Origin: Pseudooceanicola marinus
Lineage (GTDB): Bacteria; Pseudomonadota; Alphaproteobacteria; Rhodobacterales; Rhodobacteraceae
Length of the DNA stretch: 64,000 bases
Assembly: GCF_002786295.1 (NCBI RefSeq)
Contig: NZ_PGTC01000009.1
Span: 248,001 to 312,000 of the forward strand
Reading direction: 5' to 3'
The notes under the pieces are model-generated. The model was given only the letters and a program-made list of their open reading frames with translations, was not told the origin of the DNA and did not search any database. Of the stretch, positions 18,488-27,233 are shown one piece after another (position 1 is the first letter of the stretch; the number at the start of each line of letters is the position of its first letter). The position numbers were made by a program, and so were the translations under genes.

Positions 18488-21055
18488 ATGACCCCGCTGC
18501 CCGCCGCCCGCCGCCTTCTGATGCGGCCTGTCCTTGCCCTTGCGGCGCTGCTGCTGGCCCCCTTCGCCGCGCCCGCCCAGGCCCAGGATGTGGCCTTCAA
18601 GAACTTCTCGGAGGTGCGCGTCACCGGCCCCGTCACCCGCGAGGCCAGCGTCGACAATTACGCCCTGATCGTCTACAACTCGACCTACGACGACGATGCG
18701 ATCAGCGACCTGGCGGTGACCGAGCTGGACGCAAAGGCGATGCAGAAGCTGTTCATCGACATGGGCTATCCCGAAGAGAACATCATGCTGGTCGGCGACG
18801 GCACCAAGCAGGAGATCGAGGACCAGGTCTATTTCTTCGCCGAGAAGCTGGATGCCGATAGCACCGTCGTCATCTACTACTCGGGCCACGGGATCACCTT
18901 CGAGGGCGATCCGTCGAACTACATCGTGCCGGTCAACATGACCGCCAGCGCGCCGGGCGCCGAACGGGCCACGCGCGAGGCCTTCTTCAAGCGCCGCGCG
19001 GTGAACTTCAATCGCGACATCCTGGGGGTGGTGAAGGCCGCGGGGCCGAAGGGCGTGGTGGTCTTCTACGATGCCTGTCGCAACTCGCCGCTGGCCTCCG
19101 CCGATCCCACCAAGGCCGTGGGCCAGGAACAGGGGTTCGTGCCGGCCAAGGTCGAGGGCACCGCGATCTTCTATTCCGCCCGCAACGGCGAGACCTCGCT
19201 GGCGGCCCTGTCGACGGACGATGACGTGCGCCTGTCGGTCTATACCCGCGTTCTGGTCACCCAGCTGTCGCGCAACCCCACCATCCGCCTGTCGGACCTG
19301 CACCGAGAGCTGCAATCCAGCGTCGCCCGCATGGCCCGCAACAAGCCCGGCGGGTCCCATTCACAGAACCCGGTGATGGAAAATGGCCTCGATTACTCGC
19401 GCTCTGAACGCAACGAGTTCTGCCTGGCAGTGGCCAATATCAACGGCGCCCCGGGCTGCACCGGGCCGGGCGGCGTGCCCGCGCCGATCGCCCCGGGGGC
19501 GCTGGATGCGGTCTGCACCTCGGCGCCCATTCGCGGCGCGATCGACGCCATTGCCACCATCGAACAGGCCCGGGCCGAGCGCGACCGTTACATCCAGTGC
19601 GATGACCTACGCGAGCAGATCAACGCCCGCATCGCCACGCTGGCCTGGGAGGAGACCAAGGCCGAGAACACCTGCGCCGCCTACCGCGCCTATCTGACCT
19701 TCCACGAGGGCAGCGCCCATACCGAGGCCGCCCGCGCCGCCGAGGCAGAGGCCTGCCGCCAGATGACCCGGGAGGAGATCAACGCCCATGTCGTGCGCTG
19801 TGAAACCACCGCCGCGCGGCTCGGCTCCGTCTTCTCCACCGTCGACGCCGCCACCCTGGCCGAGGCCGACCAGAGCTGCGCCATTGCCGCCACCGCCGAT
19901 ACGGTGGACGGTCGGGCGATTGCCTTCAGCCGGGCCCTGATCCTGCTGGAGCAGGGGGAACAGGCGCGCGGGCTGGACGCGTTGAAGTTTGCCGCCGGCA
20001 CCGTGCCCCGCGCGGCGCTGAAGCTGGGCGACGTGTTGTCTTCGCCCGAGATCCCGCTGCCGCAGCGCGACCTGAACGAGGCGCTTTTCTGGTACGAACG
20101 GGCCGCCAACTCCTCCACCATCTCCTCCGAGGACCAGCGCCGGGCGCTGTTCCGGGTGATCGAGCTGCAGAACGAGATGGGCAATCCGGCGGCGGCGATG
20201 GATGCCTATGCCCTGCTGATCAACCGCGCCAGCGAGGCGCGCCAGGTCATGGCCCACCTGCGCCAGTTCCCAGAAGGGCAGGCGGGCAAGCTCTCACCCT
20301 CGGACGTCTACGAGATCCTGTTCTTCCGCTTCCAGGACGGCAACCTGGCCTACCAGATCGGCGAGGCCTGGGAGACCGGCGTGCATGGCGGGCAGAACCT
20401 GGAACAGGCGCGGATCTGGTACACCCGCGCGCAGGAACGCGGCAACATGCGCGCCCAGGCGGCGCTGGAGCGGGTCGGCGCGGGCGGCGGTGGCGCGGTG
20501 GACGCCGAAAGCCTCTGGTCCGAGCTGATCTCCTGCCTGCAACAGGCGGAGCAGTCCCTCAGCGAGGAAAGCAAGCTGGAGAAGGGGGTGGACTGCACCG
20601 ACAGCTGGCTGACCCGCGCAGGCCGTGACGACCACCGCCGACCGGAGGTCGAGGAACACCGCGAGACCCTGCAGATGGATCTGGCGGCCATTGCCCGCCC
20701 GGCCAGCGGCGGGGGCAGCCTCGACCAGTTCCGCCAGTCCTCCGACCCCTGGGACGGGCGCAACGGCAGCTATGCCGGCCAGCGCGGCTATACCGACAAC
20801 GGGCGCCGCAGCCCCTCGGTGGAATGCAAGAAACGCTATGATTTCACCGCCGAGGTGGACAATGGCACGATCACCTTCTGGTCCGATGGGCGGACCTTCA
20901 CCGGCCAGATCGACCTTGCCGGCAATATCTCCCTGGATCGCAACGGCCTCAGCCCTAGGTCGCGCACCGATTTCTGGATCCAGGGGCATGTCGGCAATGC
21001 GGCGATGTACTCTGGCTATTGCGGCAACGGCTATTTCCGCCTGAGCGGGTATTGA
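18488..21055 (+). CDS. Exported caspase-fold (C14/metacaspase-like) protease with Sel1-like repeats
   Basis: Protein of 855 residues. ATG 18488 is preceded by GGAGAGAG and gives a clear signal peptide ending APAQAQD. The caspase-like domain covers about residues 50–310, with catalytic His134 in YYSGHG and Cys197 in VVFYDACRNSP. Helical, TPR-like segments with several cysteines follow (about 340–520). Sel1-like repeats then occur around ALFWYERAANSS and QARIWYTRAQERGNMRAQAALERVG (about 525–665). A small C-terminal beta domain (about 775–855) begins SVECKKRYDFTAEV and ends YCGNGYFRLSGY. Caspase-like proteases cut after Lys/Arg or Asp; specificity here cannot be read. Sandwiched between the DUF4384-bearing cytochrome and an M14-like gene on the same strand, suggesting a joint periplasmic function. 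Confidence 0.82.
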   Translation: MTPLPAARRLLMRPVLALAALLLAPFAAPAQAQDVAFKNFSEVRVTGPVTREASVDNYALIVYNSTYDDDAISDLAVTELDAKAMQKLFIDMGYPEENIMLVGDGTKQEIEDQVYFFAEKLDADSTVVIYYSGHGITFEGDPSNYIVPVNMTASAPGAERATREAFFKRRAVNFNRDILGVVKAAGPKGVVVFYDACRNSPLASADPTKAVGQEQGFVPAKVEGTAIFYSARNGETSLAALSTDDDVRLSVYTRVLVTQLSRNPTIRLSDLHRELQSSVARMARNKPGGSHSQNPVMENGLDYSRSERNEFCLAVANINGAPGCTGPGGVPAPIAPGALDAVCTSAPIRGAIDAIATIEQARAERDRYIQCDDLREQINARIATLAWEETKAENTCAAYRAYLTFHEGSAHTEAARAAEAEACRQMTREEINAHVVRCETTAARLGSVFSTVDAATLAEADQSCAIAATADTVDGRAIAFSRALILLEQGEQARGLDALKFAAGTVPRAALKLGDVLSSPEIPLPQRDLNEALFWYERAANSSTISSEDQRRALFRVIELQNEMGNPAAAMDAYALLINRASEARQVMAHLRQFPEGQAGKLSPSDVYEILFFRFQDGNLAYQIGEAWETGVHGGQNLEQARIWYTRAQERGNMRAQAALERVGAGGGGAVDAESLWSELISCLQQAEQSLSEESKLEKGVDCTDSWLTRAGRDDHRRPEVEEHRETLQMDLAAIARPASGGGSLDQFRQSSDPWDGRNGSYAGQRGYTDNGRRSPSVECKKRYDFTAEVDNGTITFWSDGRTFTGQIDLAGNISLDRNGLSPRSRTDFWIQGHVGNAAMYSGYCGNGYFRLSGY

Positions 21056-21135
21056 GGCGCGCCGATGACGCGGCCCAAGAACTGCCCTCCAGGCGCTTGG
21101 AGGGCAGCCAGACAGCAGAAAGCGAGACGACCCAG

Positions 21136-22494
21136 ATGACCCCGTCCAAGGATTCGGCCCGGCCTCTCCCTTCGTCGCGACGCCGGTTTGGCCCGGCGGC
21201 CCTGGCGTGCCGCCTTTCCGTTCTGTCGGCCCTGGGCCCGACCGCCAGCGCCATGGTGCTGCCCCTGGCGCTGGCCGCAGGCGTGCCTGCCTGGGACATG
21301 GCCCGCGCGCAGGCGGCTGGCGCCGCCTCGCTCGTGCCGCTGACCTCGGCGGGGGAGACGCCCGCCGTCCTGCGTCCCGTGGCCCGGCCCGCCGAATTGG
21401 TCGGGACCCCGGCCTCTGCCACCACCAGCCTGGCCGCGGCCGCCGTGGAGGCCCCCGATCCCGAAAGCCGCAGCCTGGCGCGCTCGGTCATGGGCGTGCT
21501 CTCGACCACCACCGCGCCCGGGCGTGACGGTGTGGTGGCCGCAGCCCTGGCCGTCGAAAGCGCCCTGAACCCCGTGGCCGAGGGGGTGTCCCCCGCCGAA
21601 GCCGTCGCCGCCGTGACGCCGCTGCGCCCCCGCGCCCGGCCCGAGGGGCTGGCCGCCACGCCGGCCGCCTGGTTCAGCAAGCCCGATGCGCCCTGCCTGC
21701 CGGCGGCGGGCTTTCCGGATCCGGACGTGCGCCGCAACCTGGCCAGTTTCCAGGCCGATGCCGGCCTCTGCCTGTCCCGCGCGGGCTTCACCGAACATGG
21801 CCGCACCTGGCAGCTGACCGTGGTGCGCAACCTCTCGGCCCGGCGCGGGCCGGTCTGGGCGGTACTTCATGACAATGAAAACGCGGCCTTCGACAGCGCG
21901 CTTTACGCCGTGCGACGCTACGGTGGCGCGCTGGTCGCGGTGGAAGCCGGCGAAAGCCGCACCTTCCAGGGGCAGGACCCGAACCGCAACTTCTCCCTCT
22001 CCGCCTCCAGGGCGGCAACCTGTCGGGACATCTCGGCCAAGCCCACACCTGGCTTCACACGCGCGATCACCAGCTTCTTCTCCGACCGTTACCCGGTTCT
22101 GACGCTGCACAACAACGACGAGGGCTATTCCGGCGCGGGCGGGCGCGGGCATATCTCGGCCCGGCGCAGCTCAGCCTCGATGACGGGAATGATGACGCCC
22201 ATGCCGCAGGGCGCCCTGTCGGACGAGGACAACGCGATCCTGCTGGCCGACACGCGCCCCTTTGCGCAGAGCCCAGCCTCGCGCAAGGCGACGGCGGCCT
22301 TCCATGCCCAAGGGGTCAACGTGATCTACGAACACGTCCGGCCGGAGCGGAACGATTGCTCCTTCTCCTTCTTCACCCGGATGAACGGGCTGGGGGACTA
22401 CTACAATATCGAGGCGCAGTTCGGTGCGGGCGAGGCGCAGCGGCGGATGGTCGATGTGCTGATGGCCTACCTGGGGATCGCACCGTTGCGCTAG
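21136..22494 (+). CDS. Exported M14-like zinc metallopeptidase/deacylase domain protein
   Basis: Protein of 452 residues. ATG 21136 gives a long basic N-region followed by a hydrophobic segment ending near ARAQAAG, probably a signal peptide. Residues about 60–190 are Ala/Pro-rich and contain two similar blocks, LRPVARPAEL (about 79) and LRPRARPEGL (about 163). The C-terminal domain shows an M14 carboxypeptidase pattern: H245-D-N-E248 (HxxE zinc motif), D281PNRNF286 (like the substrate-binding NRN of carboxypeptidases) and His325 in LTLHNNDE as third ligand. YEHVRPERNDCSFSF near the end could supply the catalytic acid. Family assignment is by motif only. It starts 80 bp after the caspase gene and is probably co-transcribed. 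Possible substrates are peptidoglycan peptides or protease products. Confidence 0.62.
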   Translation: MTPSKDSARPLPSSRRRFGPAALACRLSVLSALGPTASAMVLPLALAAGVPAWDMARAQAAGAASLVPLTSAGETPAVLRPVARPAELVGTPASATTSLAAAAVEAPDPESRSLARSVMGVLSTTTAPGRDGVVAAALAVESALNPVAEGVSPAEAVAAVTPLRPRARPEGLAATPAAWFSKPDAPCLPAAGFPDPDVRRNLASFQADAGLCLSRAGFTEHGRTWQLTVVRNLSARRGPVWAVLHDNENAAFDSALYAVRRYGGALVAVEAGESRTFQGQDPNRNFSLSASRAATCRDISAKPTPGFTRAITSFFSDRYPVLTLHNNDEGYSGAGGRGHISARRSSASMTGMMTPMPQGALSDEDNAILLADTRPFAQSPASRKATAAFHAQGVNVIYEHVRPERNDCSFSFFTRMNGLGDYYNIEAQFGAGEAQRRMVDVLMAYLGIAPLR

Positions 22495-22511
22495 GGTGCC
22501 CCACGCCACGG

Positions 22512-22528
22512 CCCCGCTCGATGCGGGG
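22512..22528. terminator. Hairpin between convergent genes
   Basis: CCCCGC (22512–22517) and GCGGGG (22523–22528) pair around TCGAT. Flanking ACGCC and GGGGCGT can extend the stem. It lies between the stop codons at 22494 and 22563. There is no T-run, so this is a tentative bidirectional terminator. Confidence 0.45.
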
Positions 22529-22562
22529 ACGGGGCGTCCCTCCGGTGTCGCCGGGCGGGGGA

Positions 22563-23795
22563 TCAGAACTCGAAATACTCGAAATGCAGTTTGCGGCCGA
22601 AGCGTTTGCGCAGGGCGTCGCGCACCATTGGCGGGCCGCAGAAGAGGACGGCGCGCAGGTCCGCAGGCGTTTCTTCGGGGGCTTGCCAGCGGCCCTTCTC
22701 CTTCGAGGGATGCAGGGTGAAGGAGAAGTTGGGCACCCGCGCCGCTGCCGCCTCCAGCTCATCCAGGGCCAGGGCCTCGTCCCGGGTGCGGACCAGATAG
22801 ACCATCTCCACCTCGCCCTTCAGATCCTCGGGCAGGGAGCGGACGAAGCTGAGGAAGGGCGTCACCCCGATCCCGGCGGCGATCCACAGCTGGCGCCCGT
22901 CGCGGGCGGGGTAGCGGAAGTGGCCATAGGGCCCTTCGACGGTCAGCCGGTCGCCCGGTTGCAGGTCGGGCAGCCGCCCGGTGAAATCGCCCAGAGCCTT
23001 GATGTTGAACTGCAGCTCTCCGTCACGGCCTTCGCCGCCGGAAATGGAGAAGGGATGCGCCTCGCGCAGGCCGGCGCGGTTGGCGCGGATATAGGCGAAT
23101 TGCCCGGCGCGGTGTTTGAGCGGTCGTCCCAGGGGGCGGGCACGGATGCCAGTCACGTCGCCCAGGCGTGTGACCTCGACCACCTCGTACTTGCGCGCGC
23201 AGATCATCCGCCAGGCGAAGCTGACGATCCACAGCAGCGCACAGATCGCGCCGAGCGCGGCAAAACCTTCGGCCAGGGTTTGGTAGGTCACCGGCATCTT
23301 CATGTTGAAGGCCAGGTGGAAGGTGGCCGCGCCGAAGGGCAGCAGCATCAGGTAGTGCGTCCGCTTCCACCAGTGATAGGGCAGGCCGTGGCCGCGGATC
23401 TTCACCCGGCGCAGGGCGCTGACCAGACCCAGCACGATCAGCCAGTTGAAGGCCAGCTCACCCCCCTCGATCGCCGCCTTGCAGCTGTCGTCGCAGGGGT
23501 AGAGGCGCCCGGAGAAGTCCGGCGGGCCGATCCAGTGCAGCGCGGCGGCGATCAGCGCCAGGTAGCCGAACTGCCGGTGTTGTAGGAACATCTTGTCCAT
23601 CCCGCCGAAGGCCCGTTCGATGGGCCGCACCCGGGCGCCCAGCAGGATGTTCAGCGCCATGGCGGCGTAGGTCACCAGCCCGGCATAGACCGCCCCGATG
23701 GCGTCCAGGTCGCCGGTGGGGTTCACCGCCAGAAGCACGGCGCCGACGATCAGCACCAGCATGATCTGCGGCAGCAGCCGCCTTGCCCAATCCAT
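22563..23795 (-). CDS. Ferric-reductase-like transmembrane flavocytochrome
   Basis: Protein of 410 residues combining a heme-binding membrane domain with a ferredoxin-reductase-type FAD/NAD(P)H domain, as in bacterial NOX-like and ferric reductase proteins. Hydrophobic helices fill residues about 8–200. Candidate heme ligands are in MFLQHRQFGYLALIAAALHW and the RTHYLMLLPFGAATFHLAF helix. FAD contact is suggested by REAHPFSISGGEG and the NAD(P) site by IAAGIGVTPFLSF and LFCGPPMVRD. It ends in Phe, as this family often does. It would pass electrons from cytosolic NAD(P)H across the membrane to iron, oxygen or another acceptor. Monocistronic; the relation to the cytochrome cluster upstream is only proximity. 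Confidence 0.85.
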   Translation of the reverse strand: MDWARRLLPQIMLVLIVGAVLLAVNPTGDLDAIGAVYAGLVTYAAMALNILLGARVRPIERAFGGMDKMFLQHRQFGYLALIAAALHWIGPPDFSGRLYPCDDSCKAAIEGGELAFNWLIVLGLVSALRRVKIRGHGLPYHWWKRTHYLMLLPFGAATFHLAFNMKMPVTYQTLAEGFAALGAICALLWIVSFAWRMICARKYEVVEVTRLGDVTGIRARPLGRPLKHRAGQFAYIRANRAGLREAHPFSISGGEGRDGELQFNIKALGDFTGRLPDLQPGDRLTVEGPYGHFRYPARDGRQLWIAAGIGVTPFLSFVRSLPEDLKGEVEMVYLVRTRDEALALDELEAAAARVPNFSFTLHPSKEKGRWQAPEETPADLRAVLFCGPPMVRDALRKRFGRKLHFEYFEF

Positions 23796-23822
23796 TGCCT
23801 GAAATCCCCCGGCGTCGCTGCG

Positions 23823-24335
23823 TCAATATCCGTCGCTCACCGGGCATGTCGGTCCGGTGCGAGGGCAGGATAGGCGGACAGTCGCTGATCGCGCAAAGCT
23901 TTTCCGGCCCGGGTGCTGCACCTGGAGCCCGTCAAAGCGCAGCGGCGCGGCGCCCTGCAATCGCCAGGCCGGGGCCGTTTCCCCCGACTTCAGGCGGCAG
24001 GCGGTGTCGCAGCCCGCCCCGCCATAGAGCCGGTTTGCCAGGGTGATGAAGCCGGTCTCGTGCATGTGGCGGCTGTCCGACCCGCAGGCATCCTTGACCA
24101 GCAGCACCCGGTATCCGGCCGCCACCGCATCGCGGCAGCTGGCGGCGACGCAGGCCTCGGTCCACACGCCGCAGATCACCACCCATTCGGGCGCCGTTCC
24201 GGTGACGGCCGCGCGGTAGCCCTCGTCGGTGAAGCAGGTAGTGTCCCGGGTGGTGGTGTAGGAGGCCGCGCGCGGAGCCGGGGGCGGAAAAGGCGGGCGT
24301 GCCTCAGGGCAGGCATGGCCCGGGACAGGGCGCAA
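23823..24335 (-). pseudogene. Isochorismatase-family cysteine hydrolase, truncated remnant
   Basis: The open frame encodes the C-terminal half of an isochorismatase-like hydrolase: TTTRDTTCFTDEGYRAAV, then VVICGVWTEACVAASCRDA with the catalytic Cys context (TEACV), then LLVKDACGSDSRHMHETG and LANRLYGGAG. The N-terminal half of the fold, which carries the catalytic Asp (xxDMQ/DIQ strand) and Lys, is missing. The first ~25 residues are Pro-rich and not family-like, and no matching N-terminal fragment was seen upstream on either strand. The last ~25 residues also look divergent. Enzyme activity is therefore unlikely. An alternative is a short functional paralogue, considered less likely. Coordinates are those of the open frame; the recognisable part is about 23850–24275. 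Confidence 0.55.
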
Positions 24336-24854
24336 GCGGCTGGTGGGGCAGGGCGGGCATTGTCATGGGCGGCGGTTCCTCTGGAGGCGTGCGGTCAGGC
24401 TGGCCGGTGCCGCGCTGCAGTGCTGCGCCGGATACCCCATCAGGCGGGCGGGACACGGCGCGTTTCGGATGCTCTGTCAGGACCTTGCCGTGGCGTCCGG
24501 CGGCCTCGCGCCCCGGCGCGCTTGCCCAAACCCTTGACCTTTGATGCCAAAACGCGCCTCCTTGGATCAACCGCATGGCTGGTGGGAGTGATGAGGCGCG
24601 ACAGACCCACAGGACCGGAGCCAACCGGGCCGGGGGACGAGCGCCCGAGAATTGGGCACAGGCCCGGATTTTCACCGACCCGCAGACGACATGCGGTGAT
24701 CCGCCCCTCGCTTCGCCTCCGGGGCTCTGCGAGGATCGGGGTCCGGACGCCGCGGCTAGAACCGTGGCGCCGGGGTCGGGTGAGAGTGACGGTTGGCTGG
24801 CCCGCCTGCCGCATCTGGGTGCCGTGACAGGGACAGCAAGGGCTGAGGGAGACC
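24336..24854. other. Intergenic region, 519 bp
   Basis: This stretch separates the isochorismatase remnant from the Anbu operon. All frames that stay open here have biased, low-complexity Arg/Pro/Gly composition and no recognisable domain. It must hold the operon promoter; a GAGGGAGAC ribosome-binding site for the ATP-grasp gene lies at its end (about 24846–24853). It may also contain further decayed sequence from the lost hydrolase gene. Confidence 0.4.
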
Positions 24855-26282
24855 ATGACCGACAATCGGTTCTTTGACGAGATGCTGACCGGCGCCGGCG
24901 ATGCGCGGGTCCCCTATTCCGAATACGCCAAGTGGTTTTCCGGCGAGGACCCCAAGGTCCTGCTGAAGAAATCCAACGAGGCCGAGACGTTCTTTCGACG
25001 CATCGGGATCACCTTCAATGTCTATGGCCAGAAGGAGGCGCAGGAACGCCTGATCCCCTTCGACATCGTGCCCCGGATCATCGCCGCCCGCGAATGGCGC
25101 CTGCTGGAGAAGGGCATCGAACAGCGGGTGCGGGCGCTGAACGCCTTCCTGGCCGACATCTATCACCGGCAGGAGATCATCAAGTCCGGACGCCTGCCGG
25201 AGCATATCATCTCCCGCAATGACGCCTTCCTGCCGCAGATGGTGGGCATGACGCCCCCGGGTGGGGTCTATACCCATATCGTCGGCACCGACCTGGTGCG
25301 CACCGGCGAGAACGAATTCTACGTGCTGGAAGACAACGCCCGCACGCCCTCGGGCGTCTCCTACATGCTGGAGAACCGGGAAACGATGCTGCAGATGTTC
25401 CCCGAGCTCTTCACCAAGATGAAGGTGCGGCCCGTCTCCGGCTATCCGGCCGAGCTGCGCCGGTCGCTGTCGGAATGCGCGCCGCCCAACTTCGACCGCG
25501 CGAAGCCGCGGGTGGCGGTGCTGACGCCCGGCATCCACAATTCGGCCTACTTCGAGCACAGCTTCCTGGCGGACCAGATGGGCGCCGAACTGGTCGAGGC
25601 GGGCGATCTGCGGGTCGTGGACGGCAAGGTGCAGATGCGCACGACCATGGGCTACAAGCCGATCGACGTGATCTATCGCCGTGTCGACGACGATTTCCTC
25701 GATCCGCTGTCGTTCAACCCCGACAGCATGCTGGGCGTGCCGGGCATCATGGATGTCTACCGCGCCGGCAACATCACCATCGCCAACGCCCCCGGCACCG
25801 GGATCGCCGACGACAAGGCGCTGTATTCCTACATGCCCGACATCGTCGAATTCTACACCGGAGAGAAGGCCATCCTGAAGAACGTGCCGACCTGGCGCTG
25901 CTCGGAACCCGACAGCCTGCAGTACGTGCTGGATAACCTGAATGAGCTGGTGGTGAAGGAGGTGCATGGCTCCGGCGGCTACGGCATGCTGGTCGGACCC
26001 GCGGCCTCGAAGAAGGAACTGGCGGAGTTCGGCGCCAAGCTGCGCGCCAAGCCCGACAACTACGTGGCCCAGCCGACGCTGGCGCTGTCGACCGTGCCGA
26101 TCATGACCAAGAAGGGGCTGGCGCCGCGCCACGTGGACCTGCGGCCCTATGTGCTGGTGGCGCCCGGACGGGTGCATATCACGCCCGGTGGGCTGACCCG
26201 CGTGGCGCTGAAGGAAGGCTCGCTGGTGGTGAATTCCAGCCAGGGCGGCGGCACCAAAGATACCTGGGTTCTGGGGGACTGA
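24855..26282 (+). CDS. Circularly permuted ATP-grasp protein (Anbu operon)
   Basis: Cytoplasmic protein of 475 residues of the COG2308 / DUF404–DUF407 type. Diagnostic stretches are VPYSEYAKWFSGEDPKVLL, FFRRIGITFNVYG, EFYVLEDNARTPSGVSYMLE, VDVIYRRVDDDFLDPLSF-like text and LVVKEVHGSGGYGMLVGP. These correspond to the permuted ATP-grasp fold used to make carboxylate–amine (peptide-like) bonds. It is the first gene of the conserved set ATP-grasp / alpha-E / transglutaminase / Anbu, with only 5 bp to the next gene. The product may be a small peptide or tag acted on by the other members; the natural substrate is not known. Confidence 0.93.
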   Translation: MTDNRFFDEMLTGAGDARVPYSEYAKWFSGEDPKVLLKKSNEAETFFRRIGITFNVYGQKEAQERLIPFDIVPRIIAAREWRLLEKGIEQRVRALNAFLADIYHRQEIIKSGRLPEHIISRNDAFLPQMVGMTPPGGVYTHIVGTDLVRTGENEFYVLEDNARTPSGVSYMLENRETMLQMFPELFTKMKVRPVSGYPAELRRSLSECAPPNFDRAKPRVAVLTPGIHNSAYFEHSFLADQMGAELVEAGDLRVVDGKVQMRTTMGYKPIDVIYRRVDDDFLDPLSFNPDSMLGVPGIMDVYRAGNITIANAPGTGIADDKALYSYMPDIVEFYTGEKAILKNVPTWRCSEPDSLQYVLDNLNELVVKEVHGSGGYGMLVGPAASKKELAEFGAKLRAKPDNYVAQPTLALSTVPIMTKKGLAPRHVDLRPYVLVAPGRVHITPGGLTRVALKEGSLVVNSSQGGGTKDTWVLGD

Positions 26283-26287
26283 CGACA

Positions 26288-27229
26288 ATGCTGGGACGGA
26301 CCGCAGGCGGACTCTTCTGGATGTTCCGCTATCTCGAACGCAGCGAAAACACCGCGCGTCTTCTGGAAACCGGCTTTCGCATGGCGCTGACCGTGCAGGA
26401 CAATGCCGAAAGCGAATGGGAAAGCATCGTCACCACCGCCGGCGCGCGGGAGGAGTTCCTGGAGAAATACGAGGACTTCGACCAGGCCAGCGTGACCAAC
26501 TTCCTGTTGCGCGACCGCGACAACCCCTCGTCGGTGATGTCCTGCATCGAGGCGGCGCGATCCAACGGGCGGATGGTGCGCACGGCGCTGTCGACCGAGG
26601 TCTGGGAGGCCGTGAACGAGGCCTGGATGATCCTCAAGGAAGAGCTGAAACGACCTGTTTCGGTGAAGAACCTGGCGGAGATCCTGACCACGATCCGCCA
26701 GCATTCCAGCCTGGTGCGCGGCGCGCTGCACGGCACGATGCTGCGCAATGACATCTTCGATTTCTGCCGCCTGGGCACTTTCATCGAGCGGGCCGACAAC
26801 ACGGCGCGGATCCTCGATGTGAAATACTACGTCCTGCTGCCCTCGGCGGCGCATGTGGGCTCTCGCATGGACAACATCCAGTGGGAGACGATCCTGCGCT
26901 CCGTCTCTGCCTTCCGCAGCTATCGCTGGCTGCACGAGGGCGAGGTCAGCCCCAACACGATCGCCGACTTCCTGATCCTGGACCGGCGGATGCCGCGCAG
27001 CCTGGCCTTCTGCTATTCCAAGATCGTGGGCAACCTGAACTACCTCAACGGGCCGGATGCGCCCGAATTGCCCTGCCTGCGGATGGCGACCCAGACCCAT
27101 GCCCGGCTGTCGGGGCGCAACATCGACCGGGTGATCGACGACGGGCTGCACGAGTTCCTGAAGGTGGCGATCAGCGAGACCGGGCGACTGGGCAGCCAGA
27201 TCCAGGAAGATTTCAGGTTCTACGGGTGA
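26288..27229 (+). CDS. Alpha-E domain protein (Anbu operon)
   Basis: All-helical cytoplasmic protein of 313 residues, COG2307. It opens with MLGRTAGGLFWMFRYLERSE, with ENTARLLETGFRMAL following, and later has GTFIERADNTARILDVKYY, both hallmark helices of the family. It has no known catalytic motif and always travels with the ATP-grasp gene, sometimes fused to it, so it is thought to act in the same complex. It starts 5 bp after the ATP-grasp stop and ends 4 bp before the transglutaminase gene, so translation is probably coupled. Confidence 0.93.
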   Translation: MLGRTAGGLFWMFRYLERSENTARLLETGFRMALTVQDNAESEWESIVTTAGAREEFLEKYEDFDQASVTNFLLRDRDNPSSVMSCIEAARSNGRMVRTALSTEVWEAVNEAWMILKEELKRPVSVKNLAEILTTIRQHSSLVRGALHGTMLRNDIFDFCRLGTFIERADNTARILDVKYYVLLPSAAHVGSRMDNIQWETILRSVSAFRSYRWLHEGEVSPNTIADFLILDRRMPRSLAFCYSKIVGNLNYLNGPDAPELPCLRMATQTHARLSGRNIDRVIDDGLHEFLKVAISETGRLGSQIQEDFRFYG

Positions 27230-27233
27230 CATC

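Noticed and set aside
14992-18657. A 1221-codon open frame antisense to the cytochrome gene
   Set aside because: It has high-GC shadow composition (Arg/His/Gln/Gly-rich) and no domain. The sense strand has a signal peptide and four CXXCH motifs.
24336-24865. Possible N-terminal half of the isochorismatase-like gene upstream of the remnant
   Set aside because: All three minus-strand frames were read; none shows the expected D-x-Q strand or the Lys region.
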